This document shows, in pieces, positions 42,956-53,558 of a DNA stretch of 64,000 bases. The position numbers and the translations under genes were made by a program. Position 1 is the stretch's first letter, and the number at the start of each line of letters is the position of its first letter. This DNA comes from Puccinia triticina (taxonomy: Eukaryota > Basidiomycota > Pucciniomycetes > Pucciniales > Pucciniaceae), in the NCBI RefSeq assembly GCF_026914185.1, contig NC_070572.1, positions 4,898,001 through 4,962,000 of the forward strand, in the 5' to 3' direction. A model generated the notes under the pieces. It was not told the origin of the DNA and did not search any database. It saw only the letters and a program-made list of their open reading frames with translations.

Positions 42956-43407
42956 GGATCCTCAGTGGATTTTTTTCTCTTTCTCATCCCAATCATCCAC
43001 TCTCTTGACGTCAAGCCCAAAATATCTCTATGTTGCGACAATCAAGCAGCGGTCCTAGTCTCAGATGACAATACCTCAAAAGGGAGAATGAAAAGTCTTG
43101 AAAGAAATTTCTTCTTTGTAAATGATGCCGTCCAAGAGCACAAAATCAAACTTGACTGGCTTTCAACTTCGGACAACATGGCAGACTGTTTCACCAAATC
43201 TCTCCAGGCAAATCTACACTCGATGGCACTCCAAAAAATATTCCTTTAATCATTTTATCAGTTTATTTCATTTGTTTTGTTCCCAGAATATCTTCACAAT
43301 CCCTCCTCAGTCGTCTTGTCTTCTTATTTCCTATCTCTGAATTTTCCTTATTGTCCTATTTCTTTTTCATCAGCTTTGTACTTAGATGGGTGGAGTTTGA
43401 GGGGGGG
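42956..43407 (+). pseudogene. C0 RNase H end and polypurine tract
   Basis: Reads DFFLFLIPIIHSLDVKPK, CCDNQAAVLVSDDN, KSLERNFFFVNDAV and MADCFTKSLQ, ending TAA at 43249. The polypurine box GGGTGGAGTTTGAGGGGGGG ends at 43407. Confidence 0.88.
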
Positions 43408-43502
43408 TGTTGTATGGCGCGGTAGGCAAACTCCACATTTGGAGTACAAGGGCATCAAGAGGTGGACATGGAGGAGCAGTACAAGCATTCTCAGCTACAA
43501 CA
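43408..43502 (+). repeat. 3' LTR of C0 (95 bp)
   Basis: TGTTGTATGGCGC...CTCAGCTACAACA, with the family hairpin ACTCCACATTTGGAGT. It marks the end of the nested block. Confidence 0.8.
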
Positions 43503-43611
43503 TTCTTATTTACTGAGGCGCGGCGCTCCTGCACCGGTGCTCATATATAATATTACATTTTAAAACAATGTTTATTTTTATTTTTATCTTTTTCTTATGC
43601 GGTGCTAAATA

Positions 43612-43815
43612 GGGGGGTTCACAATAGGATAAAAATAAAACTTTAGAGTCAATTTTAAGGCCTTTATCAACAACTTTTTAAAAATATGGCAGGATGTACA
43701 GGATTAGGTGTCCCCTGGCAATCAGAGGGTGTTCTTCATTTTTTAAAAAATTGTCTGTAATTAAGGCCTTAAAATTGGCTCTAAAGTTTTATTTTTATTG
43801 TATTGTGAACCCCCC
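43612..43815. mobile_element. Tc1/mariner-like MITE (204 bp)
   Basis: Inverted ends GGGGGGTTCACAATA and TATTGTGAACCCCCC, arms about 50 bp long, flanked by TA on both sides (43610-43611 and 43816-43817). AT-rich, no coding. Confidence 0.75.
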
Positions 43816-43817
43816 TA

Positions 43818-44541
43818 TTGCGCCACAGTTTATTTACATTAATTTACATAAAAAGGTTAGCTGGGCTCTAGTAATGTAGTAGCCCGGCTGACAAAGGCGC
43901 TAGACCCATAACTCCGACCCGAAGGGTTCGGAGCCGGGCGCTTTGGTCTATCTCTGCTGATTCCCGACTAGAGAGTAGGGCATGACAAGTTTGTTCCACT
44001 GCGATGATTCGCCACCTTTGCATTGGATGGTTTGCCAGGTTTCCAGGTTTGAGTCATGGCACAATGCGCGCTGCTCTTTGTGCTATGGTAGGTCTTGCCT
44101 TCTCGCTTTGTTCTCCGAGAGGAAGGGGGGAGGCTCTTGGGATCAGGATCCCCGGATTCTTTCCTATGACAAGGGGAGAAAAGGTCCAGCCTTTGATTCC
44201 GGCCGGGTAGATAGTCTGGTCCTTCGCTGGTTAGGGCGTCTTGGCTCAGCGGATCTGGATGGTGGACCAAGCATCAAAGGTGTCGCACAGGAAGGCTTCG
44301 CCGCCACAAACCAAACGATGCCTTCGCCTTGGTTGGCCTGCCAGAATCGGGTCAGGGCGTGACAACAGCATCATTACTTGCCCTCCAGAATAGAGATCAT
44401 TTGACAGCGTAACACATAGTTTGGTCATAATATTTTTTGAATCGTTTTTACAATGATTGTCAGCAGTTTGCAGAGATAAACTTGACTGCTTCATACCATA
44501 ACAGACGGAACAGAAAAGTAGAATTATACACTTCTGGCTAT
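43818..44541. other. Intergenic, possible tRNA-derived repeat start
   Basis: Nothing coding. At 43876-43945 there is a sequence with CCCATAA (like a Met anticodon loop), a strong hairpin CTCCGACCCGAAGGGTTCGGAG in pieces, and GGGTTCGGAGCC, close to an RNA polymerase III B box. It may begin a SINE, but the tRNA cloverleaf does not fold convincingly. Confidence 0.3.
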
Positions 44542-46815
44542 TCAACCGGATTCACATAGATGGTGAGCGTCCCTCTTCCAATTTTGAATAACTTGTTTCA
44601 AAATGTGATCTCTAGATTCCTGGGCATCTTCAACCAGACCCAAAGATTCGTAAAATTTGCCGTAGTAAATGAGCTTGTGGATGTCTTCGAGTAGACCGTC
44701 CCAAAACAATACTGACCAAGACTGAGGGTTATCTCTTGGGAGATTTGAAAGATCGTAAGGCTGAAGTTGCACAATGAGAACTTGGATCGCCTTTCGGATC
44801 CGACTCAACCGACTTGAGAACGCGTTACAATTTCGCTCCTCGTTCGTGCCAGACTTCAGGAAAGGTGTACTGGGAGCCCACCGGGAAGTGATGGGCTTTG
44901 CCGAGTCTAGTTTTGGTTTACTACTCGATTCGTTCTTGTCTTCATCTTCGAATAGTTTGAGGGTAGCCTCATTCCAAAATTCATCAATTAGGGTCAAACA
45001 ATCGACTGCTGTCCAATGGTTCGGATCATGCGAGTTCTGCATCGGCGGAATATGTTTCTTTCGTTCAAAGACTAGGGCCACATGTTGAAATAATAGGGAG
45101 AGATCATTATTGGCTAGGGTCCGTAATAGGAAATCAAACAGACGTGGTCGCAGTAGAGCCGCGACGGCCTGCTGGATGTGATAGTGCAAGTGAAGGAGTC
45201 TTGGTTCATACAGTTCTGAAGGGGCCAGGATATGATGGTAGGTGATTAGGGGGAAGAAGGGAGGGACGATTAAATCAGATAGTGACATCTCTTCATCGAC
45301 TTCGATGGCCATGTGAGTGGACGACTCAGTAAACGAGTCTTCGGCTTTGGTAGACGGTTGAGCGAAATCGAATGTGCTATCTGAGAGAATCTCATTTGGC
45401 TTGGAATAAGGTTTCATTTCGTGGGCGGAGCATGAGTTGTCGATCGTAGTTCGATTCGGATAAGATTGACGGCGAGTAGGCTTTCGCAGCGAGACTGAAG
45501 TTTGCTTGTACCAAGTTGCAGTGACCATATCTGCAAAGGATACTTGAGAAAACAGAGTTGCAATCTCTTGAGCCAGAGTTGCATCGAAAGAGTATAGCAG
45601 CGAACGAGGCGAAAGACCGGGCTGGATGCGTAGAGTAGAGAGACCTGGGAGGAGCGAGGGATCAGCCACAACCGAAGATGAGCCAATCAGAAACACGATC
45701 GTCCTAACCCTCAAGTTCAGCCTCCAGGGATAATGCCTTATCATTAGTTAATAGTGTCACTCCACCGCCTCGTGCCTGGAGCTGGTGTTTGAAATACGTC
45801 GCACAATCCAAGATTTGCATATCTGGTGACTTGGGGAAAATCAATGATTTTTTGGGGAGGAGGGGAAAGCCTCAATTATGAACGAGCTTTACTTTTGGAA
45901 GAAGGGTCACGATATGTCCACGCCAACATACCACTTTTGAACCAGTCGGATTGAGAAAGGCTAATGACGGATCTGCGACTTGGTTAATAGTTTGAAATTT
46001 GAGAATACAGCATTCCGGCGGTGTTTCCTTAAAAAGGCGGGACATCCACTTGATAGCTTGGTCGGCAGCCTCGTATAAGCTGACCTGAATAGACTGAGTA
46101 GTATTTGAGAAAGTTCTCCTTCCTAGTCTCACGCCCTCAGGACTATGTATCGAGGTTTGACCGGAGCGACTGGCATTAATCGGTGGGGGTTCTAGCAGTG
46201 CGGTTATCATTCGCTGCCTGTTGTGTGGCATTTTGTGCCTGTCTAGCCTTTGGGGGGGGTTTCAAAATAGATTGACTTTTAAGACTCGTACATACTTCCA
46301 AGAGTTTTACTTTTTTTGGATAACATAATAACAAACAAGTGAATTGATAGGTTGAATAGCGCGCCTTACTCCAATCGGACCATCCTTGGTATCAATAAAC
46401 CGCACTGGTACTGTGATCCCTTGTGAAGCTTACGCGCCGCCATCAGTAATTCGCCTAGCCATTCGATTAAACTCAGGTGACTGATGAGGATGTTTGTATC
46501 GATAATCAATAAACGGAAGGCCTGGTCGGATGGCGATGGGTCATCTTGCGATTCGAATGCGGACTCCATTTGAATATCACCATCATCATGTTGCCACTGT
46601 TCTCTTAGTTGCCGCAGTGATCCAGCGACCTGGTCCATAGCAGTAGCGATTGGGACCATCTCAATGTCTCCATCAAGGAAATTCGAAGCTTCCGAATGAC
46701 CGTTCATGAGGATGCGAGAGAAGTGGTGATGATCAGAAGAAACGCGTTGGCCGATGATGTTTGTCGATTCTCGATGGACTGATGGACTGCCGCCAGAAAA
46801 GTCGACCGAGCTCAT
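44542..46815 (-). CDS. SWT1: SWT1-like PIN-domain RNA-surveillance endonuclease
   Basis: Four exons on the minus strand fit GT-AG rules and one frame: 46815-46370, 46238-45893, 45829-45709 and 45644-44542. The PIN domain begins LLIIDTNILISHLSLIEWL (about residue 117), with the metal-binding D early. It closes over exons 2-3 with LPKSPDMQILDCATYF and VTLLTNDKALSLEAELEG, the D-x-x-I-L-D-C and LLTNDK blocks of the SWT1 PIN. The last exon adds GLSPRSLL, a Ser-rich linker, then a helical C-terminal region (VQLQPYDLSNLPRDNPQSW), as in the SWT1 HEPN part. In yeast SWT1 cuts unspliced or faulty mRNA at the nuclear pore. The PIN E of the usual ELD motif is not clear at the exon 1-2 join, so that junction is the weakest. 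Confidence 0.7.
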
Positions 46816-47352
46816 TTGTATGCGCCGGGTGAGCTTGAGTGACAGGACTGTGTATCCCGTGTGAAAGACGGTCGTGGGACTCTATCCCGACACCTTTCAC
46901 GGGAGCACCGATACAGTTTATGAGCACACTTGGCGAAGGGAGTGGACTGCAGGGGACACTTCAGCAGTCAGAGATGTCCTTGATCAGATTCGAGACATAG
47001 AAAATTAAAATTTGGATGAATATGTCCACATCCCTACGAGCGAATCGGCTCGCGATGAAGGAACACTTTTCCATCACAGATTCAATGCCTTGATAGTTTA
47101 AATAATTGATGGGTCAAAGCACTTTGTTAGCACAGTCAACACCACATACTGCGATTGTTTAAATTGATTTCATGAAGACAGACAGATAAGATTCATAGAT
47201 ATAAAAAGATTTTTCAGACCTTCTTGATACAATAATGCGACAGATTTTACTTCATGAAAGACAATTGTTTGTTTTGTTTTAATTTGCTATACTGTAAAGA
47301 TTACCGAAAAGAGTAAAGAGCATGGTTCAGGCGGGAGATGATTGTTTTTATT
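46816..47352. other. Intergenic region between the SWT1-like and hydrolase genes
   Basis: AT-rich, with no coding sequence that I can support. It contains the 5' region of the SWT1-like gene and the 3' end of the hydrolase gene, about 540 bp between two genes on the same strand. Confidence 0.5.
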
Positions 47353-49881
47353 TTAGTTGAGTTCTAAACTGCTTCCAGGAATGTTGACGCATGATAGAGA
47401 TCGGTAACTATCTTGGTTGTTTCTCACAACGGACACAACACCATGAGGGCCATGATTATGGTCGATTATCTTGGCCGATGAGGGTAGAAAAGGGAAATAA
47501 TCGGTTGCCGGGGTTCGAAGGGCTGGAGATGAGAATCCGCTGCTCAAGTGAGGCGAGTCTGCGGAATCCAATTTTATCTCGAGGGAGATCGAGCCCAGCA
47601 GTTCCGGCGAAAAGAAGTACGATCCTGAAGACAATCTGGCCGTTCTATGAGATGATAAACTGTGAATACTTTCTCCACCACCAGATGCATTTCGAGAAAG
47701 ACTCGAGCCACCCTCAGAACCAAACCAAGAGCTGAAATCGGAGGAGCAGTCAACTTCTTCCAGCTGACCAGGCAGCTTTCCCTCATCAGCTTCCGTCGGG
47801 CTGGCTGAAGGGGCCTCGACCGACGTCACAATTTCTTCCGGAGAAGTGGTGGTATGATAGCTCATGGGTTCGGACTGTTCGTTCAGGGGTGGCAGTGTGT
47901 CAGTCGAGACCCCCATGGTAATAATAGTTGTTCGGCCGAAGCAATCTGTTCTTTCGCCGATCCACTTCATACAATCATTCGCGAGTCCATTCCGAGCCGA
48001 ATCGCCCGCCAAGTCTCCGTTGTGACGTAGGGTCGGACAGAAGATGAGAGTGGAATCCGCTGAAGCGAGCGCTCCATAGAACGAATTGATTCCTTCGATA
48101 ACACTGAACGCTTCCTGTAATGTGGGCCGCTTTCGTCAGCCTCTAGATCGGCTGCTGGATATTTTGATAATTTTACCTTGGTTCCATGAGCGATCATAAC
48201 CGGGACTCTGATGTTGCTTGCGTTGGAATGTAGCCTTTTTACCGCGTTGTTCATTGAGGGCGAATAATTTGCTGGTCCGACTCCTGGAGATATTTCTTTA
48301 GGTCCTGAACCATTCATACGCTAGTAAATAATGAATTATACTGGAATATGGTCCAGATCGAGACGACTTACTTTTAGACCAGACACAGTTTTGTTTAAGA
48401 TTACTTCCGCTTGAGTCCAACATCGGACCAATCGCGATTATACCATGTATTTTTGGCAATGGGCCCCAACATTTGAATTCTGCTCTTGCCTGCCTTGCAT
48501 TCCCTTGAGCCCACCATCCGAGACCTGTCATTCCAGAGTTGACTGTACCACAAAAGCTACTGAGTTTGCCCATAAGCGAACGCGGGGGTTCCGCCCGGGC
48601 AGAAACCGATGGAATCGATAGTGCACCGAATGATCCGAGTGGCTGCGGGAATTCATGAATCGGTTGGCCAATCTCGAGGGGGTAGGACAGGGCAACCAAG
48701 GCGGCATGTCCCAAACCAAGCAAGAAAATAGGGCGCCCTGAGGACGAAGTTGAAGAAGAAGAAGAGCTAGACAAACTTGAAGCGGTCTCATGAGTTGCTA
48801 TGGTTTGCATGCCAAAGTTTCCTTGACGAGTCTCGAGCTTCCTCTCTGACTCCTGTTCTTTGAAGTTAAGATGGCGAAGCACCAGGGCAATGATGCGGGA
48901 TTGATGCCCTACGTCCGGGATAGACTTCTCCGACCCGTAGACTTGAGGAATGATGATTCTATGTCCTCCATGAATGAATGCAGCCATCAACGGCGAGACA
49001 TCCATTGGGCCGTTCAAAGGAGTTTCCGGCAGATATATTCTGTAACAGAGCAAGATAAATTAGTATCAAAACCTACTACTCCGAGGCCATTGGTTATATT
49101 GCCTACATATTGGCTTTGATTTCATTTTCGGGGAAATCGGGACGGCGGTATATCTGGTAACCAGAGCATATCAGTATGAATATATGTAACCTTGAATTAT
49201 GGAGTAGTCAAGTCACACCTGATAGTGAACATCATGAAGTTTCTCAGAGTGTACAACACATCCTTCTATTTCCAAATTGCAACCGGATATTGGAATGACC
49301 AATTTAAAAAGCTGAGGGAGAGATGCTCCGCGATGGCTGGGTAGTATTTGATCTTGGTTGTCGGATAACAAAGCACGTAATTTCCTCGATACAAAAGACC
49401 ATAGCCAGACGAAAAAAACTCGAATTATTTCTAAGAATCGGATTGCAGGATCTTGAAATATTTCAAACTTTGTCTTGGAATCTGACATTGGTGGCGATTC
49501 AAATATTTTGTACCGGGCTACTACGTGTTGCATATCGCTATACTCATCATAAAAAGCGTTGGCATGGATGTGTGAGGTTGGGGGCTTTTTGGTAACACGC
49601 CGAGGAGGCTGCAAGTGCACAGAATCTGACGCAGATTGGCTATTCCTATCCAACTGGTGCGAATTGAACGCGTTTCGTGCCGGCTGGAGGTGATGGGTTG
49701 AAGAAGGGCCATTGCTGCGTGATTGATCCCGCGCAGGTCTTGAGCTGGGGGTGTAAACATTGGACGAAATCGTGGCTGCCTTCCATGGTATTACGTTGGA
49801 GTGATCCAGTCGACTTTCATTGAAGGCCTTCGCGGCAGAAGCATTTGATCCTGGCGGAAACATCGCAGGAAATTCACTCAA
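47353..49881 (-). CDS. Alpha/beta-hydrolase-fold protein, nucleophile apparently lost
   Basis: Five exons on the minus strand: 49881-49219, 49153-49107 (47 nt), 49039-48372, 48304-48177 and 48114-47353, about 750 residues. The N-terminus is Ser/Pro-rich and disordered; a hydrophobic helix (FLEIIRVFFVWLWSFV, about 155) suggests a membrane anchor. The hydrolase core follows: IYLPETPLNG, AAFIHGGH (HGG oxyanion type), RPIFLLGLGHAALVAL at the nucleophile elbow, VPVMIAHGTKEAF, and ADSTLIFCPTLRHNGD with the catalytic-type His. The elbow reads GLGHA instead of G-x-S-x-G, so Ser is Gly. A poly-Ser run precedes it. The tail is acidic/Ser-rich. Role unknown; lipase- or esterase-like ancestry is inferred. 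Confidence 0.65.
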
Positions 49882-51103
49882 GCAGGGTCGATGTGATTTT
49901 ATAATTGGGGTCGGGCTGAAGTTTGGGGGTACAGACGGGGCGGGGAAGTTTTAAGACAGCTTCGCGTATGCGATAGAGGACTGGAACGACGAGCTTGTGC
50001 GGGAAGACTATTGTGTGGGTTAAACTGATAGAAATAGACTTTTAACGATTCGAGTTGATGAACAGATGTTGGTAGCTTTCAGCGGGGAAACGCATGGAGC
50101 CTTTATATACATGCTTGATTCGAAAGGCAACCGAAAGCAAGCCATCCTTTGCGCAGCTCATCTAGCGCTTTGACTGGTGAGGGTCCCGTCCAAGAAGTTG
50201 AGTGGCGGGACCTTCCATCGGTCCTGCCAGGATCATGATAAAGGTCATTGGACCGGGACGGCCAAAATGGAAATGGAATCTTTTATATATCCTCCTTAAG
50301 TATTATGTAAAGATGTTCGTCGAGACAATGTTAATCAATAGCGGCGGATCTCTTTGCAGTCCCATGTTTTCAATTCTTTGTATGATTTGCACTGCCCTTC
50401 ACCGGCATGACTACATGCATTATATTCCGACTGATCATGAGCGAGCGGAGCAAGGTATACTAAATACAAGGTATATGCAGGTGAGCCGGGCGAAGAAAAT
50501 GACAAACAAATGAGAACCGTTCCGACTCGTACCGGATCAACACGCGACAAAAGGAAGAACCGTGCCGAGTGGTACTCCAGCACGCGGCAAAAAAACGTAG
50601 GTCGTCTCTCATCAACACTTATCCCAAAATTATTGGTGAAGAGTGTCCAATTTCCTCTGATTCGAGCTTGAGCAAATCCGCCATTGTAATACAGAAAAAA
50701 CTACATTTAAAACCAAAGTGTTTCTTTTAGTTGCCATACTGGACATAGATACACATTTGTGTAGCCGATTCCACGTTAAAATGCGCGACTTTGATAGCTA
50801 CAAGGCCTTATGGACGGGGGAGGATGAAAAAGCGGATGAGAGATCATGATTGGTTACATCTGATGATAGTTTGTTGTACGTAGTGTTGCGGTAGGCCGTA
50901 TCTACAGCTGAGAAATGAAGTGGTTTACATGGTACAAGTGATGATGTCCGTGAAAGTAAAAAAAAACCAAAGCAATCCAAATTAGTCCAAAATGAAAGAT
51001 CTCAAGTGAACGACATGCTAGATAGATGCGGATTCCTCCAAAGTTACAAATAAGCAGGGCAAGTGAGAAAAGCGAGGATGCGAAATAAAGAGAGAAACAG
51101 AGG
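49882..51103. other. Intergenic, promoter side of the hydrolase gene
   Basis: No supported gene. A TATA-like TTTATATACATG at 50102-50113 lies 220 bp upstream of the hydrolase ATG. A second AT-rich stretch, TTTTATATATCCTCC, is near 50280. The rest is the 3' side of the DUF1776-like gene. Confidence 0.4.
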
Positions 51104-53074
51104 TCAGATTGCTAGGAGTCTTTCGAGTGATGAAAACGCGCGGTCTAAACCGGATAGGTTGGCGAGCAGATCGCCCAAGTCTCTGATCCCGATGGGATAG
51201 GCCGGACAGGGATAGTTGGTCTCAAGGACGCTTCTGACCAACTCGAAGGATGCCCTGGTCGTGGTCTGATCCGAAAAGGTTGCCGTTAGCTGGTCTTCTC
51301 TTCGAATCATTTCGGCTGTTTGTTTGGCTGAAGAATGTAAGTCGGATTTAGTTTTTTTTTTGTTGAGTATGTGGTCGATAGATGGAAGTTTAGTAAAATG
51401 ACTCAACTGAAGACATGCAAGAGATCCGGATCAGATGCTTCGCTCAATAAGCTTCTCGAGTCCCTGGTCACAGTCGATTGAGCTGTACGCGCCCTGAAGT
51501 TGGAGTTGTTATTGTTCCCAGGAGGCTTGTAGATGATAGAGACGGGGATTTGAAGCGGCTGCCGAGACACAGGACAAGATACATATATAAGTTGAACGTT
51601 TTTGTTTTTTCGAAGAGGATAATGAGCTGTTTACCTCTAGCTCGTCTTTGAGCACTTTGGTCGTCCTTTGGAATCCATTGAGCATGATCTTGATCAATGC
51701 TGATTGAGGGTGTCGATGAGCATCCCAGATGTTGATGACCCTGCCTCTGTGGTCCTTGAGTAAGAGGAGTAGGTCTTGGGTGGTGTTCAATGGGCCGAGT
51801 AGGATATCGCCAAAGACGTCGAACAGATAGTTTTCTGAGCTGATCGAGAGTGGGAGTGGTTGGTGATTATAGATCTCATGGTTTGATGATCCGGTGGATG
51901 AGCTAGCTGGTAAGGATCTCGGGGTGGAGGGGCTGTGGAGATCTATTAATACATATCAGAAAGCCGGAGGGGAAAAGCTTAGTTAGTTTATTTTGTATTT
52001 TCACTCTCAGGTTTTAAATTTCAAACTTTACACATATCTTTGGCAGGTTGTGTGATTTGTGATTTAGGGTAAGAAGGGTGAAGGGACTCAACTGCTTGGA
52101 AGCTGTTCTGATGCGGCCGATGGCGAGGTGATTCCGGCAAGGGGTCGGGGACAGGAGATCGAAGGGCTGCTAGATGAGGCCGAGGCGGGGTTGTTTCGGT
52201 TGATTGAGAAGGTGGGTGAGAGGGGGGAGTTGTAGAAGATCGGGTAGGATTTGCGAATGCGATGGGGGTCGATGATGTTGATGAGAGTGAGCATATCGAT
52301 CGCATTCTCGTGGATGTATGCGTTGATGGTGGAGATGGCCTCTAGTCTTTGAGGTAGGTCGTGAGAGAGGTAGAGCAGGGGGATGAGTGAGCCGATAGTT
52401 GGTTGATGATGTTTTGATGCTTGGTGATGGAAAGGAATGCCGGAGAACAGGTGGAGGTAGAGCAGGCTGAGCAGGGAGGGTGGCTGAGGTTTGATGGGCT
52501 GAGGGTGTGGCTTGTTGAGGGTTGATTTGAGTCTTTGCCATCCGAGGATGACCTGGGTGAGTTGGGAGTGAGAGGAGACTTGGAGGAAGACGTGATAGCC
52601 GATGGCGGCGAAGTCGAGTGCGAGCTGGAGACTGAGCGGGTTGAGTTCGGAGTTGGTTGTGATCAGGATGGCGGACAGATTGTTGCTGGGAGGATGCTGA
52701 TGGGCAGATCGGAGGGGCTGGCTGGCCGGGCGGGGTTTGTGGGGCTGTCTGTGGGCGAGCAGGAGATGAGAGAGTGCGGCTGGCAGGGCTGAGTTGAGTG
52801 GGGTTGTTGATGCTGAGAGCGGGGCTGGCGGTGGGCGGAGGAGACAGCGGTGGAGGAGCTGGTAGAGGATGTGGAGGAGGAAGGCGAGTGCGGCGTGGAT
52901 GGGCCTGAGGAACGCCAGGCCGGGTGCTGCGGGTGCGGGCTGGCTCGGCGGGTCGAGGTTGAGGCTGAGCCGGAGGGTGTTCCGGCTGGAGATGGTCTGG
53001 CGGTGGGAGCAGGCGCCGGAGGCGGAGGAGGCCGGGCGAGAAGAGTCGGCCGGGATGCAGGTGGCAGTGGACAT
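51104..53074 (-). CDS. DUF1776-like (Rossmann-type) protein, multi-exon
   Basis: The first exon, from ATG 53074 to about 52090, gives an Ala/Pro/Ser-rich N-terminus and a hydrophobic helix (FLRPIHAALAFLLHILYQLL, about 55-75). Then comes the core start ILITTNSELNPLSLQLALDFAAIGYHVFLQVSS (about 137-170), like the first strand of the SDR-related DUF1776 family. It continues with INIIDPHRIRKSYPIF. A second exon from about 51950 reads SENYLFDVFGDILLGPLNTT and DHRGRVINIWDAHRHPQ, and has a donor near 51635. A third part, 51104-51406, ends FSSLERLLAI. The joins near 51950-52090 and 51410-51630 could not be settled. Yeast Ysc83 is a distant mitochondrial member. Family call is tentative. Confidence 0.5.
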
Positions 53075-53558
53075 GGCGGGGAAGGAGATGGTGGGCAGGG
53101 AAGGGGGCGGATGTGCACGACTCTTATATCGCCGCCACCTTCCGCCTGGCCTGGCCTGTTCTGGCTGGGCTGGTCGGATTCGGCCATGCTGCTGCTCAGC
53201 TGGGATGGACGAAAGGCCGAGCTTACAGCCCTTCCATCAACCTGACCAGTTCGCTAACTTACAGCCATACAGCCGAAAAAGCTTCTTCTAATTGGCAACT
53301 CGAGGGGAGGAAAGAGCGGAACCGGTGCTAATTGTATAAGATGCCTCAGGCAAATGGGAACTGGGCGGAACAGTCCCGTCGCGGTCAGTCTCGGCACTGA
53401 TGAATCCGGCTCCAAATCTCGGTGAAGAAAAGAGACTGGAGCCGGGCGCGGGTCCGACCAGGTTATGTAGTCTAAACCTAACCGGTTGATGATGACTAAG
53501 CACCGGTTAGGTTTAGCTTCTAAGCACATGATTGTGCTAAAACTCTGTTTATGTAATC
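53075..53558. other. Intergenic, upstream of the DUF1776-like gene
   Basis: No supported gene. A perfect 14-bp inverted repeat, CTAAACCTAACCGG (53472-53485) and its complement (53503-53516), may be an operator-like or transposon-end remnant. Confidence 0.4.

Larger units (their letters stand above)
1..43502 (+). mobile_element. Outermost Ty1/copia element C0, shredded by nested insertions
   Basis: Collinear pieces of one copia polyprotein occur at 1-1146, 3697-3731, 4643-4802, 5782-6218, 29052-29078, 30001-31315, 39848-40309, 41933-42420 and 42956-43407, followed by a 95-bp 3' LTR. Each gap is an insertion with TG/CA or inverted ends, mostly with duplicated target bases. Across the biggest gap the codons read WIVFPG on the left and GSFHPK on the right of a CCGG duplication, matching WIITPSSFH in the intact relative A2. 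The right-hand pieces (from the K joint) add up to about the same length as the corresponding part of A2. The 5' LTR lies left of the window. Many stops and frameshifts show that it is dead. Confidence 0.85.

Noticed and set aside
52535..53331. Plus-strand frames of 85-140 residues at 52535-53331
   Set aside because: GC-rich shadows of the Ala/Pro-rich first exon of the minus-strand DUF1776-like gene.
53472..53516. Telomere-like CCTAACC at a small inverted repeat
   Set aside because: Only one copy per arm; no tandem array, so it is not telomeric.
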